From contig NW_019211460.1 of the NCBI RefSeq assembly GCF_002443255.2, forward strand, positions 30,407,956-30,471,955: a DNA stretch of 64,000 nt, read 5' to 3'. Source of the stretch: Varroa destructor (lineage: Eukaryota; Arthropoda; Arachnida; Mesostigmata; Varroidae). Shown here in pieces: positions 1 to 12,457 of this stretch (position 1 is its first letter; each line of letters starts with the position of its first letter). Both the position numbers and the translations under genes were made by a program. The notes below the pieces were generated by a model. It ran no database searches, was not told the origin of the DNA, and saw only the letters and a list, made by a program, of their open reading frames with translations.

Positions 1-1009
1 ATAAGTATATCAAAAACTCGGTAGGATGTCTTATGCAGATTTTTGTTCTGTGCCCGAGGTCTTTTAGTGACCTATGTAAGAACCGTGTCACTCTTCCGGA
101 TACAGATTTTAAACGTAGTATGTTCAACGAACATTAAATTATTGTCAATCGGCTCTATGATACAATTTAAAATAGAATTAATACGCTTATGGATCATGGA
201 TTAGTATGCATGCCAACCGGCAACTCAATTTTTGTAGTTCATTCGAATTTTTTAAGTGCTTCGTTTAATCTCAGTCACTTACTTCTCTATCTAAATGTTG
301 AACTACTCGGTGCATTTTTCGTGATAGCAGGTTCTAAACAACTCACCTTTAACGCTAACTTTAGTAACCTCACGCGATACATACTTTTGTACATCTTTAT
401 CTGGAGTGAATAGATAGAAATAGAAAGTTTGCGCGCATGCAGAGTTTTATAGACATTTTGTTCTGCCTATGTACTTAGCGCACATCCATACGTCTTTGCT
501 ATTGCTGGTGCTGCTTTTAAACGACGCGTTTCCAAAGAGGAAATTGCACATTAAGCAACATGTCGCTTCAACAATCTCTGACGCAAAAAGATACGGGGCC
601 ATCTGCTTTATGAAGCATTTTCCGAGATGTGCTTTTCCGTGTATTATCGTTGTGCCAAAACTACATAACTACACGTACAACCCGAGTCCTGAGAATATGA
701 TTGCAATAGCACTGGGCTAGAATGATCATTCATATATATATACTAGAATTCATATCCCTGTAAGTTGTCTATTTGTTAGATTGGCTTTCTACTTAATGCT
801 TTTTCCGCCTTCCTCCGTTGTGGCAGACCATGCTTCTTAATAGCACTCAGGATCGTTCGCCCCATAATTGGCATTAGTCTTTTCCCAACATGCGACGGAT
901 TGCATGGTCAACATGTATTGACGTCTAGAAATAGCCCTATTATGCCAAATTCGCATTAACGTATTCCAGATGCTAGATATTGAAGCTGATTTAATTTCTG
1001 TTCATTCAT
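1..1009. other. 3' flank of the glycolipid transfer gene, no gene seen
   Basis: This AT-rich stretch lies downstream of the minus-strand GLTP stop codon. The open frames here are short, unlike any family I recognise, and have no convincing splice partners. Part of it is presumably the GLTP 3' untranslated region, but no canonical AATAAA on the minus strand was found close to the stop. Confidence 0.5.
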
Positions 1010-3206
1010 CTATTGTTGGTGTCCAAATTTGTTGAACGCTCGAATGAGACACTCGACATTTGCCCTCATGCCTTGCAGAAATACTCCCATGATGTTGTAC
1101 ACTTGTTGTTCGGACCTGTCGCCTTTGCCCGTTAATACTTCAATCATACGTTGGCGGCTAGGCGCTGCGTAGACGCAGACCTGTCAAGAAAACAACCCAC
1201 AAACGGTAAGAAAATCAAACTATATTGATTATAATGTATCTATTCAAAGCGGTTTAAACAGCCAGTTTCGTCATAGCCACTTACCGCTTTAACTCAAAAA
1301 GATCAGTTATCGCTGTTCGTTCCACCTTTTGAATTATGACCTGAAAACAGTAGAAGATTGGCTTTCCACCCAACGACAACCCACGAAAATAGCCATGCTC
1401 AAATACTATACCGTACAGGATGGATACTGAACAGTTAGATACGCGAAGCTATACGAACGTATGCAACAAGATTGAACTACCACTTCACGTAAATGGGCCA
1501 CGGCGTCACTTAATTCCAATGAAGTACGGTAGTGGCGTCAAGTGTTACGCTTAATACTGGTCACAGGTCTACGAAAGGCCAGACAAGCCGCGTTCGAACA
1601 TTTTAAGTGGGATGCGGTCTCCATGGTGTAACGGTTTGCTGTTGTAATGAGTGAACTTGTGCGACCTTTTTGGAAATCTACTCAGTTTAACAAACTGCGC
1701 GTGAGTCCTTCCAGCTGCTATCAAGCACTCTGTGGTCATATTCTAGCTGAGCACGCATTAGGTATCGATTCTTCTCATCCAGTTGTGACAATAGATAGGT
1801 TTTGTTCATATTTGACATATTGGTGTCTTTTCTATTATCACAATATTCGGGCACATAATGTGGATAACGTACCTGAAAGATCTTTTGCGCGAAAAAATTA
1901 TGGTGCATCTTTAACTTGAACTCGTATGCCTCACGAAAGTACGGCCGTATATCTTCCTCTTTGAGGTTTTTCTTTTGTGAAAAAAACACAAAGGAACAGC
2001 TTCTATTAAGTAAACGTTATGCGTAATATTTTTAGCTCCTGGAATTTACTTGTATTATCGCTAAGGTTGGTGTAAATTCAAAATATGTTTAAGCCGCTTT
2101 CATTGACTGCTTTATTATCTAGGCACCAAGTCTAAAGCAATCAACTAGCCTTTCTTTCTATTTTATAATTTTTAAATAAATTTCTATTGTAAATATTTTG
2201 CAACTATGAAAGACAACACTCAACTGAAATCCTATTTGACCTCAAAAGTTACCAAAAATTTTACATAATCTGATAAACTCGACAATAATATATGTTTTCG
2301 TTCTTACAAACGCCTAAACCCAATTGAAGTCATAGAACAGATAATAATGGTGTGTTATTGACATATGGAATCTTACGGGATCAATAAATTTACTGAGAAA
2401 AAAAAGGATGAACTCGCAGCTTCGTTTAAGCCAGGTTAACGAAATCACTGCTTCCTGCCGACGCTTCTGTTCTTGATTGTCGACCTCCACTCTTGGATCG
2501 AGCATAGAGTCTAAGTACTTGAATTTATGCGGATCAAATAGCACCAGCTTCTTCACCTGTACAAAGAGGAATCTCAGTACTGTTATGCTATTGGTTAACA
2601 CACGTCTGCTACTGAGATATGTTAATTGTTTTTACTACGAGTTGCAAAAGTGTTGTTATCTGTAATTCTTCAATGCCTTATTAACAGAAATCATAAGATG
2701 AATCATGTTTTGGGAAAAGAGAAAGAGGCGTCATAAAGTTCACAGGTGCAGGAAACACCGGATATCCTCAATATTCGCTTCGTTGCGTGCTGGAGGGCAG
2801 CAAGTGCGCAGCTTGGCGAGCAACCCGTGGCAAACTGATTTTAATGGGTGCACCAGAACAAATTGGTAGGTGATCCCAGCAATCGCATAATTACGAAATC
2901 AATATGCCCAAGAAAAGATTGAAAACGGAAATGCAGCTCGTCTTTCTCATCGACAAGAGCGAACAATTCTTAACGCCTCGCTCTAAAAAATTGATCACTT
3001 GGTACACTTACCTTCTCAATGTGTCCATTAATGTCTGCCTTGACAGGCGAAAAAATACCTCCAAGCATCGCCAAAAAATCAACGACAACATGGGATGCTG
3101 CTAGGAAAGGCTCCGATAATATCCGGTCCGTCGGGGTGATCTTAGGGTAAAACGTTGACTCAAAAACAAATTTTGAAGGTTGTCCAGCGTCCGTTGCAGT
3201 AGTCAT
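1010..3206 (-). CDS. GLTP: glycolipid transfer protein (GLTP fold), 214 aa, four exons
   Basis: Cytosolic carrier that moves glycosphingolipids between membranes. Exons in order: 3012-3206, 2377-2556, 1873-1971, 1010-1180, all joining in phase 0. They encode 65+60+33+56 residues, close to the 209 of human GLTP. The start ATG (3206) is the first residue of an open exon ending in GTAAGT. Family landmarks are visible: SPVKADINGHIEK (human TPIKADISGNITK), the lipid-stacking Trp in TWLKRS (about residue 107), the His of KMHHNFFAQKIFQ (about 149, matching His140), and YAAP. The Asn of the D-x3-N-x2-K headgroup site is His here (residue 62), while the Asp (58) and Lys (65) remain. A ceramide-1-phosphate-type relative (CPTP) is less likely, because the AQKIFQ..YAAP stretch is GLTP-like. 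Identity comes from remembered family sequence. Confidence 0.92.
1285..1340 (-). other. exon-like block inside the last GLTP intron (candidate poison exon)
   Basis: On the minus strand a block of 56 nt lies between a strong acceptor (TACTGTTTTCAG) and a strong donor (GTAAGTGG). It is open in the phase left by GLTP exon 3, reading VIIQKVERTAITDLFELK. Its length is not a multiple of three, so including it shifts exon 4 out of frame and reaches a stop 11 codons into that exon. GLTP homology runs directly from exon 3 (AQKIFQ) to exon 4 (YAAP), so the block is not part of the main product. It may be an alternative or poison exon, or chance. Confidence 0.4.
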
Positions 3207-6200
3207 CCTTCACCTAACATCCGCAACAATCGCATGCCAGTCAACAAAATACACAGCAAAAACATCGTCATTGCTTACTAATAGGACAATTCCACTGTTA
3301 TACACCGTTATACATCAGAGAGGGATTTCAATGGTACGTGACTGCAGTAAATATAACGGTAATAACGGTTAAAGACAACACGCGAGAAAAAGATTTCGAA
3401 AGTAAAACTACTAGAGTCTGAAGACCTGTAGTTATGTGCACATTATTAGGGCATCTTGAGTTACGATCAAAGCGAGTTTAGTTACACCAATCATACTAAG
3501 GGACAGAAAAGCAAATAGATTGACACGAGAATCAAATGTAGACAGTGGTAGCTATCTATATGCATTTATCATGAAGCTAGGCGCGAAGGAACCGGCCAAA
3601 TTTTCAGGTTTACGCAATTTATGTTCATGACTGTGCTCATCTGATTTCTGCTAGCGCCCCACTTGGGTGCTACATCAATGATTTAGATAGTATCAAAGAA
3701 AATCTCTGTTGCCAGGTGCGACGAAAGATGCTGAAAATCGAAGATCAGATTTTTTTTTCTTAACCTACTCTTCACTTATTCTAAGCAAAAAAAAATCTTC
3801 ATTGAAGCCGGCGAGCGGAGATCTATTCATTGGTTGCTGCTAAAATGATCTATTATACTACGTATCAAATGAATTTTAATTTATTTTCAGTCTAAGTTCA
3901 CTCAGGACAGGCCGCTGCATACTATACTTATATTTTAGTAGGCCTATTTCTTATGTTTTTTAATCAAATATAAACTATAATAAATAATTATTTAGAGATA
4001 AGGCCGTAAATATTATTGTATCTACTCTTGATGTTACCAATAAGAACAGGGATTCTCGTCAGAAGAAGCAGCACAATGCTACGGCGCTTCACCGTTATCA
4101 GATTTATTACTCCTTCGCCATCCTCAGCACGTACTGCTAGCGATAAGCCAAGGCAAATATCTAAGTCTAAAAATGCTTATGTGTCCGCGGACGTTGCTGC
4201 TACGCGTTAATAACTGTCGCAGTGGGCCAACCTTGGCTAGTTAGGATAACTTTCTATATTTTGTTGATTTTCTGAGAAAACAGATCGTTGAATACTCATG
4301 GATAGACGCTATTCTGCTTCTGTATGGCTATGCGTGTGTATTTTGCGCTCTTTGGTGAATTAAGCGAAAATAATTATGACTAAATATAAGGGTCCAACAA
4401 TGAGCGCATTAACTACAAACTTTGACACATTTAACATCGCTTGTGAGGATTAAATTATCGCATAAAAATGCGATGCACTCGTAGAAGGAGTTTCAGGAGG
4501 TAAATTCTAAGATCCCTTTACCCCAAGGGTAAACAAGGAGCATTAGATTTTCTATGAAATCCTTTAATTATTCAGTTTCCGACAGTTAAAAGATTACAAT
4601 TTAAATTATTTCATATAAAGTGTATTATCGAGCTTACCTAAAAGAATTATTTTTTTTAATAAAAGGACCACCTACAAACAGGCTGGCTAAATAGATCGTC
4701 TCTTTCCATTGTAGATACATTAAGAACATATCTAGGGCTGTGTTTACGCTGGATAGTCTAATAGTTTTCTAGGAACCTTCTGTTCGACAATAACGACAGC
4801 CTATAATATGTACATGAACAAAACGCAATTATATAAAACTGAGCAAACCTCAAAGCCCAACGATACTGATAGCTATTAGTCTCGCAGAGAGCGCTTGCAG
4901 TATTTGAAGTCAGTTTCCTTGCATCTGCCATATTTCCTCAATGATTATTGAGCTAATGCTACACGCAATCCTTATTTGTTAATGCAAATTTGTTAACGAT
5001 ACGTTATGACTGGATATAACACGTAGTTATCTGTAGATACTCTTAAATCTGATATCGTTTGCCTGTCAGCTTCAGTGGTGATGTTTCTTGCAACGTGGCG
5101 TCGAATGTTAGGAAACATGAAGGGTCGTTTTGACTATTTAGATAACTTTTTACAGCGACCTTGTCTGTGCTCGTTTCAAAACCTTTTCAACACCTTGACA
5201 CATCTAGCTTATTCCAGAGTCGGAATAATTTGTGTATATATGTATACACGAAGTACTAGCAAAGAAACATTCTAATGGATATATCTAACATTCTAATGGA
5301 ATAATCCGTTACATAAATATCTATATGTCGTCGTATAATTTACAATTTTTTAGAACTTCTTCTAAGAGTAACTTCAGTAGAAAAACTTATTATTTTTTGG
5401 GTTCTAGTGGGTATTCTAGCGGGTCTTCGAAAAAGTATTAACCGCTTTCAAGCCAAACTAATGGCAAATATTTTACATACTACAAACGAATATTACTAAG
5501 TTATATTTTTTTTACTAAGTTATATATATTTTCTGATAACATCGCAATCTTATCGCCATAGAACTTTTATTGTTTTTGAGTGACTAAGTGTTCTTATTAC
5601 TGAATCAAAATTATCATCGTGATTTACAGAAACCAAAACAGATGATAGATTGATAATGCAAGTCCGGGTTATGTGGCAGATGCATTTAAATTTCGCGGGC
5701 AACTAAAAAAAGCAATGCCATAATAAATGAAGGCATCTTTTCTATTCACTAGTTCCGATCGATCTTTTCAATGGCTTGTTTTTGAGCGCTTGTTGGTCGT
5801 TTACGATGAAGCTCATAATCAATTGTTTCCATAGATGCTGGCAACTCATACCGCATGGTTCCTTCCCAAACACACAAGTGTCATTTCCTTTGACGTCAAT
5901 CTGGGCTTTACTACAAATTGTAAAGAACTACTTTGCGGCAATTTGCGTGCCACTCAGACACATCGAGCTTTTTTTGAAGCCAACCTCCTGTGAATGACTT
6001 CAGATTAAATGGCCGGAGTTTTTTAGTGATCTGGAGACATTATGCCTATTCATTCTCTTGCTCAAACATCGCAATCATTTCATCAGCTTCTTCCGTAATT
6101 GGTCAACCACTAGGCATAAGATAAGAAGCATCTTTGCATCAAAAGTTCCAAAACGAAGACAGCAACACCATCCTGGGGCCGTTTTTCCTGACAGCACAAA

Positions 6201-9200
6201 CTCGTTTTTAAGCCTGGGCGGCATTTGTGACGCTATGGTAATAAAATGACTGCCGAAATTTCGCTCATTATCAAGGCGATTCATTCTAGGTTTACACAAA
6301 GGCGTTCTAACTATACCATTAGCGCATTTGACTTTCGATGTGATTCGTATTACTTGATATATGTGACTCTACGGATATCTAGCTAGAGAAGCGGTTAATA
6401 CTACAATTCAATATATTATGTAAGAGCAGGCTTTATAATTCGATAGGAGATCCTGGTTAATTACATAATCTTATCGATAAGACGATTTCGGTATAAAAGA
6501 CCTACTGTTCGCTATTAAATTCTAGCAAAGTTCTTAGGCTACTTTGCAGGGACACAGTGGCGAGACTGAGCTATACTTTATACTTTGAGGTTAACGGATT
6601 TAAAGCTACGCGAAAATGCATGCAGTCAACATGCCAAAGGAAAACAAGTGAGGATTCTCTATGTTATAAAGAAGCATGATATAAGTTTAGCTTAATAATA
6701 AATTTTGCTAACATTTGCACTTTGACAAAAGTGTTTGGTAACTAACCAGAATAAGATTCAGCGCTCTTAATAAACAGAAAACAAGTTGCTTTATAGCAAT
6801 GCGTAGCCCTTTCTTGGGGCTTAGGTTTGATACTATATAACTATATGCTTCGTTTACTAATATTCCCGCTTAGTGCAGATATAGAAAACTCTCAGCGGAC
6901 AGTCGGTTTATACCCGGGTAGAACACAACGTTCTTAATAGAAGTACTTGGCCCGTCCTTATTCTAGACTAAGTCTAACTTTGCTCTGCAATTGTGCTGGT
7001 AGCGCTAAAGTAACAACTTCGTTCTACAGGAAATAGTGAAGGAAATCGAAGTAGATTTTTGTTATGACTACATTCAGATTACGTACCCCGTAGATCGGCG
7101 TCGTCCATGAAAACCCGTCGGCTAGGCTGTGGCGGTTACGCCGTACTGGTATAGTGTTTGTTTGTCTGTCGAGTCACTGTGCTAAAACCGAAATAAAAAA
7201 ATTTACCCTATACCAATATGAAAACACAGGATGAAATCAGTTAATGATAGCTAAAGTTACCCGCCAACATAGAAATCGTTTCGGTTTTTGAATTGGTAAT
7301 TAGTTTCTGTCAAAGACAGCCTGATGACGCGCGTTGCAACGCAATATTCATAGTATTTTGCAACGAGCGGATAGAGTGAGGAGTGTGATATCGTAACGAA
7401 CGGGAACATCAAATATAAGTTAGTGTCCGGACCAAATGGTTTCTTTAAAAATTGAAGTAATCAGCCGCTAACATCGCATCCATCTTCTTATATAATATTA
7501 TACTGTCGACAGTCTTGATGCTCGAACATGGTGAGAAGAGCATGATGGAAATGACAAACCTCGCAAGCAACAGATTGTGGTTCGCAGCAAAGATTGCCTT
7601 CAACCGGGGGGGGATGTATTCTATAGGAATACGGAAAAACCTGTCGTTGGCAAGTGTCGTAGCAAGATCGATGCTGAATAACAGAAATTAAAAAGCAAAC
7701 TGCTGAAAGATACACATATATGCTTACAGAGTCAATATATAATTAATTTAGCTTCATCCACCTATAATTGCACTTGATCATTCTTGAACAGGATACATAT
7801 GTCTATTTCTAAATTAAAACAAATAACACGATTTATATAGACAAGATTATTTCCTTTAGTCATGAGGTTGATTGTATTGTTTTCTTTTTTATTATTGGCG
7901 ATATACTTTGCTCATTCACTTAACAGTCATTTTTTGATGATTGTCAACTGATCAAGGAAATTACCAATACGCTACATCAATATTCTATAATACGATTAAC
8001 AATTGAGCAGGTTCGTAAGTATGTTTCTTTGAATGTCTTGTACCTAGCTAAAAAGTATGCTAGAACCAAGTAGGGAGCAGCGCAGTGCATTTGTTACGCT
8101 CCCTGAATTAAACTCTTACGTTATTATGTAGTCGCACTGCGTCCAGTAGCTTGTCCAACTTGACTATCTAGCACATAAAAGGTGTATGCTTGCTTATTCC
8201 TAGCTTGAATCACTCTAAGGTTTGAATCTCCCTTTTTTTGACAACTACGATTTTCGATCTCGAATCAGGCGTGGTTACACATTCACACAGGTAGGCGAAA
8301 CCATTCGGTTGAACGTTTTGCTCATTCAACGACCAACCCTTTCAGTGAGCTTTACATATTACTTTAAACGCGGCCAGTTTGAGTCGATTGTACGATGGAA
8401 CATTGCCAATAAGATTGTGTCGATATTTGTAAAGGTTTAACCTCTGGGGTTATTTGCTTCATCGTCAAGATACCATTACACGAGAAGCAGCCAAACAGCT
8501 CGACGTCCCTAGTTGTAAAGGCTCCCGTGCGCAATACGTCATTATCGTAGCGTTCAACAGGAAGTTTCGTTTTGGTTTCAACGTCGCCGACGACGACGAC
8601 GCCCACAACAACGCCTCTCAGCACTCCTCACCTTTAACCATCACTGAGCATCGGCAATTGCTTTCACCGAGACCTGGATAACTGTCACAGTCCCGACGGA
8701 CAGCACTACTGGCTGCACTCGAATACTACCGTGATCATATTTCCAACCAGTACGCGCTTTTGGACCGATGAGCACATTATAATCGTTTAATCAATTATGG
8801 TAGTCATATGCCTTTTTGTCAATATTTCAAGGTGATGCAGCCTAATCATGTTAAAAAATAAGGTAAAGTAAAATAAAGATTAAGAAAGACTGATAAGGTC
8901 TTCTTTAATATAATAAATAAAGGCCTTTTTTATTATTTTTTTTACTATAGGCTTAATAAGAGCCTTGACCTGTCACTCTCTAGCTGCGTAAAATTCTGAT
9001 TTGTTGTCGTAAATAGTAAGAGTCTTACCACCTTTAGCGAGTCATCTATCTGCTGTGTTGAAGGAAATCGCATCATAGGTCTATTTTGGTTTCGTTATCG
9101 GTATCCCTCGTACCGGTATTATGTATATAAAGAAAAGGAGACCTGAAAGACACTTCATATTCTTCACGAATTTTTGTGAGACTTGCCTGATGCGAGATCA

Positions 9201-9355
9201 AGAAATAGAATTAGCATGCAAGCAAACCAACTGAACCTGAGGACACCTGCTTATTTTAGATGTATTATGTTGTAATAGTAGAATATTAGGCTGATCATTG
9301 CAAATCAAACTCGCAACGAGCATGTGCGCCGCTACCTCTTTAAAAGCGTATCGTT
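3207..9355. other. intergenic, no supported gene
   Basis: AT-rich sequence upstream of the minus-strand GLTP gene. Open frames are short, most begin at non-ATG codons, and none resembles a known domain. Minor structure: a 14-bp direct repeat AACATTCTAATGGA near 5264 and 5287, a repeated TACTAAGTTATAT near 5493 and 5513, and a short GAC triplet run near 8586-8602. The GLTP promoter and 5' untranslated region should lie just above 3206, but no motif could be assigned. Confidence 0.5.
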
Positions 9356-9399
9356 TGTATAAATGCTTACATAAGTTTACTTATGTAAGCATTTATACA
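9356..9399. repeat. perfect 21-bp inverted repeat with 2-nt loop
   Basis: The left arm TGTATAAATGCTTACATAAGT (9356-9376) is matched base for base by its reverse complement at 9379-9399 across a TT spacer. Such a tight perfect palindrome can extrude as a cruciform or fold as an RNA hairpin. No coding frame or oligo-T tail accompanies it. Confidence 0.85.
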
Positions 9400-11628
9400 T
9401 AGAAATGACCAGAGTAGAATACTCGTAAGCGATTCAATCTACCTTTCCACCAATTCTCCGAGATCTTATACTGGATCATTAGAGCCATCATTTGAGAGAA
9501 AGAAATCTATGTTTAATTAGACAAATGATTAGGAACGTTCATCTATAGAAATTGTTAAAAAGAACTGATGATCTGGCTTGACAACATTTCATAACCGATC
9601 GCAGTTTCTCTTCGCTGGAGACGACTAAACCTTCTCCTGAGACAGCCTTTAACCTGTACATAGTGCAACATCATTAAACATTTAATCATCATCAGAAGTC
9701 GGACTAATGCATACTACCTATCACAGCCCCTTTTCACTCGGTTGGCTGCATAGCACGTGTTCACTAGATTTATTTGGCTGTTTCACGCGAATCTGGCGAA
9801 TTCTGAGACCGCGTAACTTTTAAACTAGTTAAGCATCAGTTCTTGATATTCGTTAGAGGTGCTTTCCTTTATTTTTACACACTTGTCCCATCGTTCCCAC
9901 GTGTAATTTCTTTATTTGTGACCTTTCGAAGCAAATGATAGACGTTCCTAAGAATCGCCCTCTTTAGGACATTGAAAGTCCTGTAATAACACGGACCTAG
10001 CTAGACGGGTTGAAACCAACATTGGATGCTCCTTTGCTCAAACCAGAAAACAATTAAATCATAGCAGTGTTTCATTTTCGACGAGTTTTTCACAGTAACA
10101 AATGCCCCTTATGTGCATTGCAAGTTCTATCATCATCTTACACTTGAACCTACTCGACACTGCTACCGAACTTCATTTTTCTTCGGGGCGACGTCACTTT
10201 CGTCGGATCCCTTTTCGGCTATCGTTAAGGATTAAATCTATGGCTACGTATGCTCCAGGTAGATTTTTTTATCATTGAAAATACACAAGTTTTACGTGGA
10301 ATACGCCACACGCATTTCCTACTGATGCGAAGCCTATTTATGAGAGCTCCAGTTTTTTTACCAGTGTTTAGGTTGTGATTCTGTATCATGTTGCAAGCAA
10401 AATGCCAGCTTTAACATCTAACATTTTCAACCGCCTAACTGGTCTTCAAATGTTTACATCATTTACATGCTGTATTCAAGACCTCCTTGCCTAATGTCCT
10501 CATCAGTCTTTGATGAATTTTCGCAACGCTATGCCCCTTGGGAAAACGTGACCACATACCGTTGATTTTCGAAACTAAACGATATTTTTTCTCCCAGACA
10601 TATTTCTCCTGCACTAAACTCAATCGATTTTTACTCACAACTTTCTAGGAGACTGGAGTATTTACCAGGCAGGTTCCGTCTGCTAGTGGTGCGTAGTTCA
10701 AAAACTATTTCCAAAAAAAACTATCCAATTTCAAAGTCCATCGAATTCACTTGTAACAACCTAATATATCGAGTCTGAGTAACCAGTTTATTGACGTTTC
10801 GGTATTCTGGAATTGTCGCAGGCCGCTATTAAGTTTCTGCTTCTGGTGCCTCAGACAACTTTCTCAAGCGGTGACTTTATCGATATTATCAGTAAAAGTG
10901 GACCTTCCTTTTTTAGTCTCTGCTGTTGCACTCAAGTTCGATAGGTGACTTTTTTCTGTTAGTCTCCGGCCGTCGAAAACCTGTAGTTTGTATTCGTACA
11001 TCACTTAACTGTGCATACAAACTGCAAATGACACTGAAATTGGATAGGAAAAAAGATAACAACAAAGAACTAGACCGCAGACCATTACGGACTTGTTCTC
11101 TCAGAACCATACAACCTACATTGTCGATACAGAAAATGAACTGAGTTAGAAATCCAACATTGTACACAACTCCCATCATATTTACATTATATCAATGTAT
11201 ACACTTGAACGGAATGTCAATTGTCTGTAATTTATTTATCTTTATACTATATATCAATAGTAACTAGTGCAAGTATTTTTAGAGGCAGCAAAATATATAT
11301 AACGATCAAATAAATGCGGCCTTCCGAATTTTAGATTTAAAGATACTAGTAGCGTAAAGATAAACATTTGAGACGTCACAGCGCTACTATAGCAATGTTT
11401 CTTGCGATAATCTGGGATATATAACAATTTCATTGCCTATTGAGCCCTTTGAAAGCGTCACGTCCCCTTAAGATCAATCTATTAAACTATGAGCTCGTCG
11501 CCCTTTTTTTTTTTCTCCACTCTATTATGAATTATTTGTTACAACCATAAAACATTGCGCTTCGACACATCTTTGTTCCCGTGCTAGTGCAGTGGGTAAC
11601 GTATTTGTCTATTAAACTTGTATAAAAC
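9400..11628. other. intergenic, nothing recognised
   Basis: About 2.2 kb of AT-rich DNA. No exon chain, RNA gene or transposon protein could be supported. The open frames near 10913-11179 on both strands overlap each other and look like chance. Confidence 0.5.
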
Positions 11629-12457
11629 ATACGCGTAATGTCTGAACTAACACTATACAGTTCTTTTCTTCTTTCAAAAAAAATCTGTAAAAAATCGTTT
11701 ATAGATCGTTAAGTATAAGTCGTTCCTTGGCGTAATTTAGCTTCAAAGCATCGTTTTATGTGCTCTGCCAGCCCGCTTATAAACAACAGACCGGTGTTCA
11801 TGTTATTAAATTGCCACACTCACGACTGTTTGTCTCATTGCGCACGGAAGGGGAAAGTAGCTGAGGTACACGCGCGAGAAAGAATGAGAAACATGATGAA
11901 CTAGATTTGAATCCGCATGTAAGCAAACCTTATTTCCTGCTGCTGCCTAAAGTAATGCCTAACGGCTTAAGTAGCAGACATTGAGCACGAAAAGCATATA
12001 TACACATAATCATCTTACATGACGACGTTAATTAACTAAACATTGATGACGTATGCAACGTTGAAAGAACCAACAAAAAGGATTAGATGCAATAAGTAAC
12101 TATATCCCATCAACGAGCTCTACTTTAATCAAGTCTATTCGCTTACACACAACTACAATGGTTGCAGTATTGAAGCGTAAACATATATTTCTATATTCTT
12201 GCTTCTCGCGCATGTGCCTTAGCTGCTTTCCCCTTCCGTGCGCAACGAGACAAACAGTCGTGAATGTGGCAATTTAATAAGATGAACACCGGTCCGTTGT
12301 TTATAAGTGGGCTGCCAGAACACATAAAACGATGCTTTGCAGCTAAATTACGCCGAGGAACGACTTGGTTATACTTAACGGTTTATAAATGACCTCTTAC
12401 AGAATTTTTTTGAAAAAGAAAATAACTGTATAGTGTTACTTCACACATTACGCGTAT
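11629..12457. repeat. large foldback element: two ~250-bp inverted arms around a ~320-bp loop
   Basis: The sequence from about 11629 to 11880 reappears as its reverse complement from about 12202 to 12457, with identity near 85-90 percent by eye. Shared blocks include ACGCGTAATG at the outer ends, ACTATACAGTT, GTTAAGTATAA, AAGCATCGTTTTATGTG, GACCGGTGTTCAT, and CGCACGGAAGGGGAAAG near the inner ends. The loop (11881-12201) has no open frame of note. This is the layout of a foldback-type or MITE-like non-autonomous element. If transcribed it would give a long imperfect hairpin. No target-site duplication was identified with confidence. Confidence 0.85.

Noticed and set aside
5761..6299. Possible degraded transposase in overlapping frames
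   Set aside because: Frames break repeatedly and no catalytic motif or terminal repeats could be seen.
7070..7115. Minus-strand ATG block MDDADLRG ending at a GTACGT donor, as a possible first exon
   Set aside because: Only eight codons, and joining it to the GLTP first exon gives an early stop. No other partner was found.
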